A program made the position numbers and the translations under genes. From contig NZ_JACEZS010000002.1 in NCBI RefSeq assembly GCF_014042365.1, positions 62,001 to 126,000 of the forward strand: 64,000 nt of DNA, in the 5' to 3' direction. Shown piece by piece: positions 26,779-35,010 of the stretch. Within the stretch, counting starts at the first letter, position 1. Every line of letters begins with the position of its first letter. The stretch is from Rugamonas fusca (lineage in GTDB: Bacteria; Pseudomonadota; Gammaproteobacteria; Burkholderiales; Burkholderiaceae_D). The notes under the pieces were generated by a model, which was given only the letters and a program-made list of their open reading frames with translations, had not been told where the DNA came from and ran no database searches.

Positions 26779-27486
26779 ATGACATTCACAACAACATTGC
26801 ATCACTTCCGCCGCGCGCGGCTGGCCGCCCCGCTGCTGGCCTGCCTGCTGGCTGCCTGCGCACCAGCGGGTTTGCACAAGGAAAGCCCGGCCAGCGCGGC
26901 GGCGCCAGCGGCCGACTGGCGCGCGCCTTACCGGCAATGGCAGGCGGCCGGCCAGGCCGTGCTGCGCATCGACGCGCAACGCTCGCTGATCACGGTGTTG
27001 GTGCGCCGCGCCGGTCCGCTGGCCCGCTTCGGCCATGACCATGTGGTGGCCATCCGCCAGTTCGACGGCTACGTGGCGCCGGCCCACAACGGCGCCGACT
27101 TCCAGTTCCGGCTCGACCAGATGACAGTCGATGAGGCCGACTTGCGCACGCAAGCGGGCCTGGCGCCCCAGCCGTCGGCCGACGCCATCGCCGGCACCCG
27201 CCACAACATGCTGGCGCGCGTGCTGGACGCCGACCATTTCCCGCTGGTGCACGTACATGCTACACGCAGCGATGACGACCACTTGCAGCTAGACATCACC
27301 CTGCATGGCGTGACCCGCACGCTGCCGGTGGCAGCGCGGCGCGAAACGGACGCCGACGGCCTGCGCGTGCACGGGACCGTGAAGCTCAGGCAAACGGATT
27401 TCGGCCTGGTGCCGTTTTCCGTCATGGGTGGCGCCATGGCCGTGCAGGACGAACTGGAACTGCAATTCGACTTGCGCGCCCGCTAG
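26779..27486 (+). CDS. YceI-like domain lipoprotein
   Basis: This protein of 235 residues starts at the ATG at 26779 with a signal peptide and lipobox LLAAC, so it is predicted to be membrane-anchored in the periplasm. After a linker, the YceI-like barrel runs from RIDAQRSLITVLVRRAG, through RFGHDHVVAIRQFDGYV and RHNMLARVLDADHFP, to a late LHGVTRTLPV and KLRQTDFGL. In YceI proteins these strands form a lipocalin-like pocket for isoprenoid-type ligands. The typical FxVDpxHS opening is altered, so the ligand may differ. It is convergent with the MerR gene. Confidence 0.8.
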   Translation: MTFTTTLHHFRRARLAAPLLACLLAACAPAGLHKESPASAAAPAADWRAPYRQWQAAGQAVLRIDAQRSLITVLVRRAGPLARFGHDHVVAIRQFDGYVAPAHNGADFQFRLDQMTVDEADLRTQAGLAPQPSADAIAGTRHNMLARVLDADHFPLVHVHATRSDDDHLQLDITLHGVTRTLPVAARRETDADGLRVHGTVKLRQTDFGLVPFSVMGGAMAVQDELELQFDLRAR

Positions 27487-27923
27487 ACGGAACGGGCACG
27501 TCCGGGCGTCTCGACGCTGGGCGCGATCCCCATGCCGGCCAGCACACGGGCCTGGTTGTCCTTGCAGTCCATCTCCTCGGGCGCGGACGCGATCAGGCTG
27601 ATCAGTGCGCGCAGATGGCTCTTGTTCCGGGCCAGCCGCACTTCCAGCGATTCGATCTCCGCGATTTTCTTTTCCAAGGCCATCAACAGCGCATCGTGCC
27701 GCCATGATGCGCAATCTGGCGGTAAAACCTGCTTGATTTCATCCAGCGAGAAACCTGCCTGCTGCGCTTCATTGATAATGGCAAGCACGCCCACCGCCTC
27801 AACAGGATAATCGCGGTAACCGTTGGACTGGCGATTGGCTGCCTTCAGCAATCCCTTGGACTCGTAAAACCGGATGGTCGACGCCGCCATGCCGCTACGT
27901 TGCGCCAATTCACCAATTTTCAT
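27483..27923 (-). CDS. MerR family transcriptional regulator
   Basis: This protein of 146 residues opens MKIGELAQRSGMAASTIRFYE, the MerR winged helix-turn-helix, continued by GYRDYP and FSLDEIKQVLPP. A dimerisation coiled coil follows (LEKKIAEIESLEVRLARNKSHL). The C-terminus contains EEMDCKDNQARVLAG, with a single Cys, so no clear metal site. It is divergent from the flavin oxidoreductase gene, and the shared interval carries a MerR-type promoter with 19-bp spacer. I infer that it activates that gene on binding an effector. The last 4 nt overlap the YceI gene end. Confidence 0.92.
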   Translation of the reverse strand: MKIGELAQRSGMAASTIRFYESKGLLKAANRQSNGYRDYPVEAVGVLAIINEAQQAGFSLDEIKQVLPPDCASWRHDALLMALEKKIAEIESLEVRLARNKSHLRALISLIASAPEEMDCKDNQARVLAGMGIAPSVETPGRARSV

Positions 27924-28013
27924 GGCGCCCTCCCTTTTATTGCATGCTGTAGAAACCGGATCTTACACCGTCGGCCCGATACCGAAGCCGGGCTCTAACA
28001 TCTTGCGTATTTG

Positions 28014-28047
28014 CACTTGACCTTCAAGTTGGCTTCAAGCTTATCGT
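28014..28047 (+). promoter_or_regulatory. MerR-type promoter/operator for the flavin oxidoreductase gene
   Basis: The -35 TTGACC (28017-28022) and -10 TATCGT (28042-28047) are separated by 19 bp, the long spacer characteristic of MerR-activated promoters. An inverted repeat ACTTGA-CCT-TCAAGT overlaps the -35 (28015-28029), and CTTCAAG is repeated within the spacer. Confidence 0.75.
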
Positions 28048-28074
28048 GGCCCTATTGCCACCCTGGAGAGTCCT

Positions 28075-29358
28075 ATGCATCCCTATCATGCGCTAGTCTT
28101 ACCAAACGGAACCATCATTCAGAACCGCATCGCCAAGGCGGCGATGGAAGAAAATCTGGCCGACCAAGAGCAGGCGCCTTCGGATGCGCTGATTCGTTTG
28201 TACCAGGCGTGGGCGCAAGGCGGCGCTGGCCTGATCATCACCGGCAATGTCATGGTGGATCGCCGGGCCATGACCGGGCCGGGCACCGTGGTGCTCGATT
28301 CCGCGCAATACCTCCCCCGCTTCAAGGCATGGGCCACGACGGCGCGCGCGCATGGCGCGCAAGTGTGGATGCAGATTAACCATCCGGGACGCCAGATGCC
28401 AGCGGCCATGGGTCAGCCTACGATCGCGCCATCGGCCGTGGCGATGGACCTCGGCAAACTGTCCAGCCAGTTTGGCACACCCCGCGAGATGGACGAGGAC
28501 GATATCGCCGACGTCAAACGCAGATTCGTCAGGACGGCCCTCCTGGCAAAAGAGTGTGGCTTTAACGGCGTGGAAATCCATGCCGCGCACGGTTATCTGA
28601 TCAGCCAGTTCCTGTCCCCGATCAGCAACAAGCGCACCGACCGTTGGGGTGGTGCCATCGAGAACCGCGCCCGGCTGCTGACCGATATCGTCAAGGAAGT
28701 GCGCCAGGCCGTGGGACAGGATGTCGCTGTCGCCGTCAAGATCAACTCGGCGGACTTCCAGCGTGGCGGCTTCAGCACCGACGACGCGAAGCAAGTCATC
28801 ACCCTGCTGAACCCATTGGCGATCGACCTGGTCGAGCTGTCCGGCGGTAGTTACGAGGCGCCGGCGATGATCGGCCAGGCCCGTGATGGCAGGACACTCG
28901 CGCGCGAAGCCTATTTCCTGGAGTTTGCACGCGACATTGCCACGGTCGCCAAGATGCCCGTCATGGTCACGGGCGGCATACGCCGTTACCCGATCGTGGA
29001 ACAGGTGCTGGACAGCGGCCTCGCGATGGTGGGCATGGCGACCGCGCTGGCGATCGATCCGCGATTGCCGACAACGTGGCGCACCGACCAGGCGGCCACT
29101 GCAATGCTGCGCGCCGTCAACTGGAAAAACAAGGTGCTGGCCTCAGCCGCCCTCATGGCGATGGTGAAGTACCAGCTACGCCGCGTCAGCAGGGGGCAGG
29201 CGCCCCATCCCCTCGTCCGGCCAGTGTTCGCTCTGCTGGCGCAACAGTTGCAGGAGGCCATACAGACCCAGCGCTATCGCCGCCAGATGAAGGCGCACGA
29301 AAAAAATGCCCGCACCCTTGCGGGGCGGGCGAAAGTTTTCAAATCGGGAGAGACTTGA
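28075..29358 (+). CDS. NADH:flavin oxidoreductase, Old Yellow Enzyme family
   Basis: This protein of 427 residues has the OYE TIM barrel: LPNGTIIQNRIAKAAM at the start, WMQINHPGRQ, the catalytic/flavin stretch GFNGVEIHAAHGYLISQFLSP with His-Gly-Tyr, NKRTDRWGG, and FMN phosphate binding VMVTGGIRR. It reduces activated C=C bonds with NAD(P)H. The last 60 or so residues (VKYQLRRVSRG to KSGET) extend past the barrel, and part is encoded by DNA that also forms the terminator of the opposing lysE gene. Probably induced through the adjacent MerR regulator. Confidence 0.93.
   Translation: MHPYHALVLPNGTIIQNRIAKAAMEENLADQEQAPSDALIRLYQAWAQGGAGLIITGNVMVDRRAMTGPGTVVLDSAQYLPRFKAWATTARAHGAQVWMQINHPGRQMPAAMGQPTIAPSAVAMDLGKLSSQFGTPREMDEDDIADVKRRFVRTALLAKECGFNGVEIHAAHGYLISQFLSPISNKRTDRWGGAIENRARLLTDIVKEVRQAVGQDVAVAVKINSADFQRGGFSTDDAKQVITLLNPLAIDLVELSGGSYEAPAMIGQARDGRTLAREAYFLEFARDIATVAKMPVMVTGGIRRYPIVEQVLDSGLAMVGMATALAIDPRLPTTWRTDQAATAMLRAVNWKNKVLASAALMAMVKYQLRRVSRGQAPHPLVRPVFALLAQQLQEAIQTQRYRRQMKAHEKNARTLAGRAKVFKSGET
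29300..29330 (-). terminator. Intrinsic terminator of the LysE-family gene, inside the flavin oxidoreductase CDS
   Basis: On the minus strand GCCCGCCCCGC-AAGG-GTGCGGGC (29330-29308) forms a GC-rich hairpin followed by A and seven U residues (29306-29300). It lies about 105 nt past the lysE stop and within the last 20 codons of the convergent oxidoreductase. Confidence 0.8.
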
Positions 29359-29435
29359 AAGAGCAAGGCCATTGTGGCAGTGCAGCATGACGGCTTGATG
29401 ACATCGATGGTGTTTGCGACCACGCTTCCACGTGC

Positions 29436-30065
29436 TCAGCGGGCCACGATCAAACGCACGCCCAGGCCGACGAAAATCGTGCCGGCCATCCGGTCCAGCC
29501 ACAGCCCGGCGCGCGGCCGGCGGTTGAGCCAGGCGCCCACTGCCCCCGAGAAATAGCCCAGCAAACCAAACAGCACACAGGCCTGGGCCGTGAAAATCAG
29601 CCCCAGCTGCGCCGTCTGCCAGCTGGCCCCGCCCCGCTCGGCCACCACGAACTGCGGCAGGAACGACAGGAAGAACAGCACGACCTTGGGATTGATGCTG
29701 TTGGCAAACAATCCCTTGGCGAACAACTTGCCCAGCGATTCATCGGGCGAGGTGCTGCCATCCACCCGGACGCCGCCGCGGCTGCGCAAGGCGCCTATAC
29801 CCAGCCAGACCAGATACAGGCCGCCTGCCAGCTTCAGGCCGCCAAACGCCAGCGGTGACGCCTTGATCAGGGCGCTCACGCCCAGCGCCGCCAGCACCGT
29901 GTGGCTCAAGCAACCCAGGGCGCAGCCGAATCCAAACGCCATGCCCTGGCGCCGCCCGCGCGACATGCCCACACCCAACACCATCAGGTTGTCCGGCCCT
30001 GGCGACACAGTGATCAGCAGCGCGGCCGCGAGAAAGGCGAAAAATTGTTCTGGAGCTATTAACAC
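29436..30065 (-). CDS. LysE/RhtB family amino-acid exporter
   Basis: This protein of 209 residues starts at the GTG at 30063-30065 with GAGG 8 nt upstream; the frame runs further but without a family-like sequence. The signature FLAAALLITVSPGPDNLMVLGVGMSRGRRQGMAFGFG is the conserved first helix and loop of the LysE/RhtB superfamily. The protein has six membrane segments and NSINPKVVLFFLSFLPQFV in helix 4. It exports amino acids or derivatives using proton motive force; the substrate is undetermined. It is divergent from the DUF1444 gene. Confidence 0.92.
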   Translation of the reverse strand: MLIAPEQFFAFLAAALLITVSPGPDNLMVLGVGMSRGRRQGMAFGFGCALGCLSHTVLAALGVSALIKASPLAFGGLKLAGGLYLVWLGIGALRSRGGVRVDGSTSPDESLGKLFAKGLFANSINPKVVLFFLSFLPQFVVAERGGASWQTAQLGLIFTAQACVLFGLLGYFSGAVGAWLNRRPRAGLWLDRMAGTIFVGLGVRLIVAR

Positions 30066-30254
30066 GGCGCGCACCTCGGCAAAAAGACGAAAAGCGCCAT
30101 AATACCTTCCGGCCGTCAATTCCCATCCAAAAATCCAGACACCACATCCCGCGCGCGCTGGTCGAAACGACAATGGCTCGTTTAGAATGGGACGCAGTAT
30201 GCTTGCCAATCTACAAACACCGCACCGCAGCCCCAGGCGCACGCAAGGATAGCC

Positions 30255-30803
30255 ATGAGCGACACCCTGTTTATCGTTCCCATGCTCAAGCAGCTGGCCA
30301 GGCCCGATGGCGCGGGCACGCTGGCCGACCTGGCGCCAGCCGACACCCCCGTGGTGCGTCCGCTGGCAGCCGACGTGGTCGTCATGTACGCGATCGACCG
30401 CCCCAACCGGCTTGAATACATCACCCGCAAGACCTTCGACACCATGGACATGGACCTGGACGCGCTGCACCAGCTGGCCGTCAGGAACCTGCCGCGCTGC
30501 CTGGACCGTATCCAGCTGCACGATTGCGGCGATGGCGTCATCGGCATCTCGGCCGGCGGCACCTTCGAGGCCACCTTGCTGCTGCTCGACGACCTGTGGC
30601 CGCGCCTGGCGCCCCACCTGCCCGGCCAGCCGCTGGCGGCCATTCCGTCGCGCGACCTGATCTTCACCATCGGATCGGCCCAGCCGCGCGCGTTCGAGCT
30701 GATCGCGGAACGGGCAAGGACGCCCCTGGCCGACCGCCACCACGCATTGTCCACCGCCGTGTTCATCCGCCAGGACCATGGCTGGAGCGCTTACAACAAC
30801 TGA
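30255..30803 (+). CDS. DUF1444 (YtpQ-like) family protein
   Basis: This protein of 182 residues has the arrangement LFIVPMLKQ, VVMYAIDRPNRLEYITRKTF, LHQLAVRNLPRCL, GGTFEATLLLLDDLWPRL and IPSRDLIFTIGS, which is the DUF1444/UPF0354 pattern. It is cytoplasmic with unknown biochemical role. It lies 31 nt before an O-methyltransferase gene in the same direction and probably shares a transcript with it. Confidence 0.75.
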   Translation: MSDTLFIVPMLKQLARPDGAGTLADLAPADTPVVRPLAADVVVMYAIDRPNRLEYITRKTFDTMDMDLDALHQLAVRNLPRCLDRIQLHDCGDGVIGISAGGTFEATLLLLDDLWPRLAPHLPGQPLAAIPSRDLIFTIGSAQPRAFELIAERARTPLADRHHALSTAVFIRQDHGWSAYNN

Positions 30804-30834
30804 GACAACTGATCCGCATCCCGGGAGTCGCCGC

Positions 30835-31494
30835 ATGGCCAACCGCACCCTCGAACTTGACGACACGCTCTATCAATACGTGCTCGACCATTCCATCCGC
30901 GAGCATCCGGCCCAAACAGCGTTGCGGGCCGCGACGGCCAGCCATCCGCTGGCCCGCATGCAGATTTCCCCTGAGCAGGGGCAATTCATGGCCCTGCTCG
31001 TCAAACTGATGGGCGCGCGCCGCACCATCGAGATCGGCGTGTTTACCGGCTACAGCGCGCTATCGGTGGCACTGGCCCTGCCCGCCCACGGACGCCTGCT
31101 GGCCTGCGACCTGAACGACGCGTACACGCGCATCGGCCAGCCCTACTGGGAACAGGCCGGCGTGGCCGACCGGATCGAATTGTGCCTGGGCCCGGCGCTG
31201 GAAACGCTGGACGCCAGGCTGGCCGGCGGCGAGGCGGGACTATATGATTTCGCCTTCATCGACGCCGATAAGGTCAGCTACGACGGTTATTACGAGCGCT
31301 GCCTGCAGCTGGTGCGCAGTGGCGGCCTGATCGCCATCGACAACACGCTGTGGAGCGGCCAGGTGGCCGCCCCCGCCACCACGGACGACACGGCCGCCTT
31401 GCAGGCACTGAACACGAAGCTGCACGCGGATCAACGCATCGACCTGTCCCTGCTGCCGCTCAGCGATGGCCTGACGCTGGCGCGCAAGCGCTGA
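30835..31494 (+). CDS. Class I SAM-dependent O-methyltransferase (caffeoyl-CoA OMT type)
   Basis: This protein of 219 residues starts at the ATG at 30835. Conserved elements are LARMQISPEQGQFMALLV and TIEIGVFTGYSALSVALALP (SAM motif I). LLACDLN, then DFAFIDADKVSYDGYYERCLQLVRSGGLIAIDNTLWSGQV, form the metal-binding region with Asp-Ala-Asp-Lys and Asp-Asn, and the end reads LSLLPLSDGLTLARKR. Members methylate catechol-like hydroxyls with Mg2+. Substrate unknown. Confidence 0.93.
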   Translation: MANRTLELDDTLYQYVLDHSIREHPAQTALRAATASHPLARMQISPEQGQFMALLVKLMGARRTIEIGVFTGYSALSVALALPAHGRLLACDLNDAYTRIGQPYWEQAGVADRIELCLGPALETLDARLAGGEAGLYDFAFIDADKVSYDGYYERCLQLVRSGGLIAIDNTLWSGQVAAPATTDDTAALQALNTKLHADQRIDLSLLPLSDGLTLARKR

Positions 31495-31598
31495 CGCCGT
31501 GCCAGCATCCAAAAAGCAACACACCTGGCCGCGCCCGGCCCTGCCACGGTGTACGATGGTGGCGTGACGCGACGCGCAATACAGGAAAGGATGCACAG

Positions 31599-32222
31599 AT
31601 GGGTCGCGACAACCGCGCCTGGGTACGCATGCCATCGGGCAAGCGCCTCGATTTGCTGGACCCCACGCCACTGGACTGGGACGATACGGACCTGGCGCTG
31701 GGCCTGGCCCGCACCTACCGCTGGGGTGGCCATTCGCGCTGGCACCTGCCCCTGTCGGTGGCCCAGCACTCGATCACGGTCATGCTGTTGCGGCGCGCCA
31801 TGTCAGCCACGCCGCTGTCGCCGGAAGTGGAACTGCGCGAACTGATCCACGATGGCGACGAGGGCCTGATCGGCTTTGACTGCCTGAGCCCACTCAAACC
31901 TTTCCTTGGTGAACGATTCCAGCAACTGAGCCAGCGCCTGCAGGATGCCGTGTTCCAACGCTACGGCCTGCAACGGTGGACGGCCCAGGAATTCATCGCC
32001 CACAAACGGGCCGACCGGGTGGCCGCCGCCAGCGAGGCCGTGCATGTCGTTGGCTGGTCCGAGGAGGAAGTCCGGCGCACGCTCAAGATCAGCGAACGGC
32101 CGCTGCAGGACGATCCGCTGCAGCCCCATTACGGCGGCCAGGCATGGGAACCATGGCCGCCGTTGCTGGCGCAGCAGCGTTTCCTGGAGGAATTGCAGCG
32201 CCTGGTGGCCGCCTGCGGGTGA
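31599..32222 (+). CDS. HD-domain phosphohydrolase (YfbR-like)
   Basis: This protein of 207 residues starts at the ATG at 31599, preceded by GGAAAGG. The metal-binding HD pattern is visible as RWHLPLSVAQHSITVMLL, then ELIHDGDEGLIGFD, with the distal Asp probably in KRADRVAAA. YfbR-type enzymes are 5'-nucleotidases; this relative opens with RMPSGKRLDLLDPTPLDW, common in stand-alone HD hydrolases of unknown substrate. It follows the O-methyltransferase by about 100 nt. Confidence 0.82.
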   Translation: MGRDNRAWVRMPSGKRLDLLDPTPLDWDDTDLALGLARTYRWGGHSRWHLPLSVAQHSITVMLLRRAMSATPLSPEVELRELIHDGDEGLIGFDCLSPLKPFLGERFQQLSQRLQDAVFQRYGLQRWTAQEFIAHKRADRVAAASEAVHVVGWSEEEVRRTLKISERPLQDDPLQPHYGGQAWEPWPPLLAQQRFLEELQRLVAACG

Positions 32223-32277
32223 CGGGAATACCACACGCTGCACCTGTTTTCTCAACTTTGGTGCCTAAGCGCGTGTT

Positions 32278-32429
32278 CGACAAGCATTTTTCGCAGATAT
32301 CCACACCAACTGTGGATAACGTTGTGGGTAACCGCCACTTGACAGCCCGGCAGGCCAGTATTGGCGCGGGTTTCAACAAAATGCCCATTCTGGAGGCAGA
32401 AAAAATATTCAATACAATCAATGACTTAC
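32278..32429 (+). repeat. DnaA-box-bearing intergenic element, copy A
   Basis: About 150 nt clearly homologous to 33636-33785. It has a TATCCACA at 32298-32305, a perfect DnaA box TGTGGATAA at 32311-32319 and a near match TGTGGGTAA at 32323-32331. CTTGACA, GGCAG and a TTCAACAAA..TGCC..AGGCA.AAAAA section follow. It occupies the 400-nt gene-free gap before the REC-PAS gene; the rest of that gap shows no gene. Confidence 0.65.
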
Positions 32430-32626
32430 GTATTGTTAAATTGGGATGCGCGGGCAGTTTTCAAGTCCGTGCAAAATATTTTTAATGCCGATTGGAAATC
32501 TTTTGCGCCGCCGCCGGGAATCCTTTGACAAAACGCCGGGGCAGGAATAGTGTCACTCTAACTGCCGCATTTCACAGGCGTTGCAGTACACTACGCGCCC
32601 CTTCTAGACTTGCCGTGAGAAATTGC

Positions 32627-33502
32627 ATGGACGTGAATAACGACGACTCGACAAACTGGATGATCGAGGACGAGGTGGCGCCAGCCAAGCCCGCGGCCGC
32701 CCAGGCGCCTGCGCCGTGGCGCGTGCTGATTGTGGATGATGACGTCGACGTGCATGTGGTTACCAAATTCTCCCTCAGCAATGCCTGCTTCATGGGCCGG
32801 CGCATCAGCTTCCTGCATGCCTACAGCGGCGAGGAAGCCTTGAGCACCTTGCGCGCCAACCCGGACGTGGCGCTGGTGTTACTCGACGTCATCATGGAGA
32901 CGAGCGACGCCGGCCTGCGCGTGGCCCGCCAGATCCGCGACGCGCTGGGCAACCACCTGGTGCGCATCGTGCTGCGCACGGGCCAACCTGGCCAGGCGCT
33001 GGAACACAGCATCATCCTCGATTACGACATCAACGACTTCTGGTGCAAGACCGACCTAACCACGCGCAAACTGTTCACGACCGTGATCTCGTCGCTGCGG
33101 GCCTACGCGGGCCTGGAAGCGGCCGAGCAGCGCAACCGCGCGCTGCAATCGGAACTGAGCCAGGCGCGCCGCCTGCTGGCGGCGGTGGACCAGCATGCGC
33201 TGATCATGACGGTCAATGCCGCCGGCAAGATCGCCGACGTGAATGACAAGCTGTGCGCCGTGCTGCGCTTCGCGCCGGAGCAGTTGCTGGGCCAGTCGCC
33301 GCGCATCCTGCATGCCGCGCCCTTCCCCCAGGACCAATTGAACGACGCGCTGCAAGCGCTCAAGGATGGCGAAGCCTGGAGTGACGTGGTGACGGCCTAC
33401 ACCAGCGAAGGCCAGCCCCTGCGGCTGCGCACCACCATCATGCCGGCGCCCGATGCCGGGGGGCAGACGGAAGCCTACGTGGCCGTCGCCAGCCTGATCT
33501 GA
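32627..33502 (+). CDS. REC-PAS response regulator-like protein
   Basis: This 291-residue protein starts at the ATG at 32627. The receiver (about 31-165) has the acidic triad DDD at 37-39, phospho-Asp87 in LLDVIMET and a WCKTDLT lysine. The long insert HIIL..EHSIILDYDINDFW is typical of receivers coupled to DUF3369/HD-GYP or GGDEF proteins. A PAS domain (about 185-290) with MTVNAAGKIADVNDKLCAVL and GQSPRILHA ends the protein, so the usual catalytic output is missing. It may act by protein contact, or be a truncated form. No kinase is adjacent. Confidence 0.85.
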   Translation: MDVNNDDSTNWMIEDEVAPAKPAAAQAPAPWRVLIVDDDVDVHVVTKFSLSNACFMGRRISFLHAYSGEEALSTLRANPDVALVLLDVIMETSDAGLRVARQIRDALGNHLVRIVLRTGQPGQALEHSIILDYDINDFWCKTDLTTRKLFTTVISSLRAYAGLEAAEQRNRALQSELSQARRLLAAVDQHALIMTVNAAGKIADVNDKLCAVLRFAPEQLLGQSPRILHAAPFPQDQLNDALQALKDGEAWSDVVTAYTSEGQPLRLRTTIMPAPDAGGQTEAYVAVASLI

Positions 33503-33635
33503 TGCAACGGCCGCCACAGGGCCAGACACTGTTCAGGCATACAGTAGTGAACTGCTTTCATTTTCGGTCAATTTTCCCTGTACTTGCCTGCATCTTGCCG
33601 GCATTGTGACAGCGGCCCACGCTAAGTCGCGGATT

Positions 33636-33785
33636 GTTAAGCACTTTTTCGGATATCCACAATGACTGTGGATATCTTTGTGGACAAGCCCCTCTTGACA
33701 ACCCAAAAAGCCTGTACTGACGGGCCTTTCAACAAACTGCCTATCCAGAAGGCAAAAATTAAACCTCATAAAATCAAAGACTTAG
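33636..33785 (+). repeat. DnaA-box-bearing intergenic element, copy B
   Basis: Second copy of the element at 32278-32429, in the same orientation. It has TATCCACA at 33654-33661, TGTGGATA at 33667-33674 and TGTGGACAA at 33679-33687, then CTTGACA, ACGGGCCTTTCAACAAA and AAGGCAAAAATT. The gene-free interval 33503-33950 holds nothing else that I recognise. Confidence 0.65.
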
Positions 33786-33950
33786 AATATCACCAATTGT
33801 CACCATGAAAGTTACTACAAAAAATCTTTCACTGCTGTTTTGTGTATAACTGGAGGCGCGGCGGGCGGCCGGGAAACGGGAAGGGAAGCGCTGCTTCCAG
33901 CCCGGTGGAAACTTCTGTGACCAGGCTGGAATATTGGGCGGGGTGACGGC

Positions 33951-34175
33951 TCAGTGGCGGGATTTTCGGCGCTGTTCGGGGTGCAATAGGACCCGTTCGA
34001 TGATGTGGGGCTGGACGTTGTTCGATTTCAGGTATTCAATCGCGCACATGGTATTGAAACTGGCTTGCACCAGGATGCCGCGATCGACCACGTCGCGGCA
34101 GTGCTCGTCGGTTCTCGCTTGATACAGGTCAGCAGGCACGGGCGGTTCTGTGGGTTGCATGCTCAGTACGTTCAT
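33951..34175 (-). CDS. Small conserved hypothetical protein
   Basis: This protein of 74 residues starts at the ATG at 34173-34175 with GAGGAT 7 nt upstream. It reads MNVLSMQPTEPPVPADLYQ, then a helical region RTDEHCRDVVDRGILVQAS, FNTMCAIEYLKSNNV and a basic end LLHPEQRRKSRH. The well-formed ribosome-binding site and balanced composition support a real gene; length and style suggest a cytoplasmic regulatory protein. Family not recognised. It is divergent from the chromate transporter genes. Confidence 0.72.
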   Translation of the reverse strand: MNVLSMQPTEPPVPADLYQARTDEHCRDVVDRGILVQASFNTMCAIEYLKSNNVQPHIIERVLLHPEQRRKSRH

Positions 34176-34434
34176 CGCAATCCTCTACTCGTCTATTGGA
34201 TGGCGGCCAGCTCCTCATCTGGCCGGGCGCCGGGCTGGCTGCCAAAAACGAGTATTGGCGATGGCGCGCCAAAGTCAATGTCAGCTTCCCATCGTCATCA
34301 AATAAAATGTTTTTCCGGCACCCCGCGCCGGCCGTGCCGTTTTGTGCTAAATCAAACAAAGCGTGGCTGGCGGCACGCGAACCCGCATACAACTGTGCCA
34401 CACGGCAATTGAATAGCCATGCCATAATGGCGCC

Positions 34435-35010
34435 ATGAGCGCTCCACCTGTGCCGGAACGGCCCCGCCCCACTTCCCTGACTGATCTGTTTATCTCGTTT
34501 ACCGTGCTGGCCCTGCAGGGCTTTGGCGGCGTGCTGGCCGTCGTGCAGCGCGAGCTGGTCGAGCGCAAGCGCTGGCTGAGCCAAGAGGAATTCGTCGAAG
34601 AATGGGCCGTGGCCCAGATCATGCCCGGCCCCAACGTGGTCAACCTGTCCATGATGATAGGCGGACGCTATTTTGGCCTGCCCGGCGCCATGGCTGCCCT
34701 GGCCGGGATGCTGACGGTGCCGCTGCTGCTGGTGTTGTTGCTGGCCCTGCTCCATTCCCATTTCGCCAGCCATCCTGGCGTGGCCGGCGCCTTGCGCGGC
34801 ATGGCGGCCGTGTCGGCCGGCATGATCGCGGCCACCGGCTTGAAACTGACGGCGGCGTTGCGGCGCCACCCCTTGCCGCTGACGTGGTCGCTGCCTATTG
34901 CCGCGCTGGGCGTGGTATGCGTGGTGGTGCTGCACTGGCCGCTGATCTATACCCTGCTCTTGCTGGGCGGCCTCGGTTGCTGGCTTACCTACCGGAACAT
35001 GCGGCCATGA
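34435..35010 (+). CDS. chrA: Chromate transporter, N-terminal-type subunit
   Basis: This protein of 191 residues carries the first CHR domain: LFISFTVLALQGFGGVLAVVQRELVER, WLSQEEFVEEWAVAQIMPGPNVVNLSMMIGGRYFG, then several hydrophobic segments. The PGPNV motif is the family hallmark. It is half the size of long-chain ChrA proteins, which fuse two such domains. The ATGA overlap with the next gene indicates a two-subunit short-chain transporter, which exports chromate or a related anion. Confidence 0.9.
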   Translation: MSAPPVPERPRPTSLTDLFISFTVLALQGFGGVLAVVQRELVERKRWLSQEEFVEEWAVAQIMPGPNVVNLSMMIGGRYFGLPGAMAALAGMLTVPLLLVLLLALLHSHFASHPGVAGALRGMAAVSAGMIAATGLKLTAALRRHPLPLTWSLPIAALGVVCVVVLHWPLIYTLLLLGGLGCWLTYRNMRP

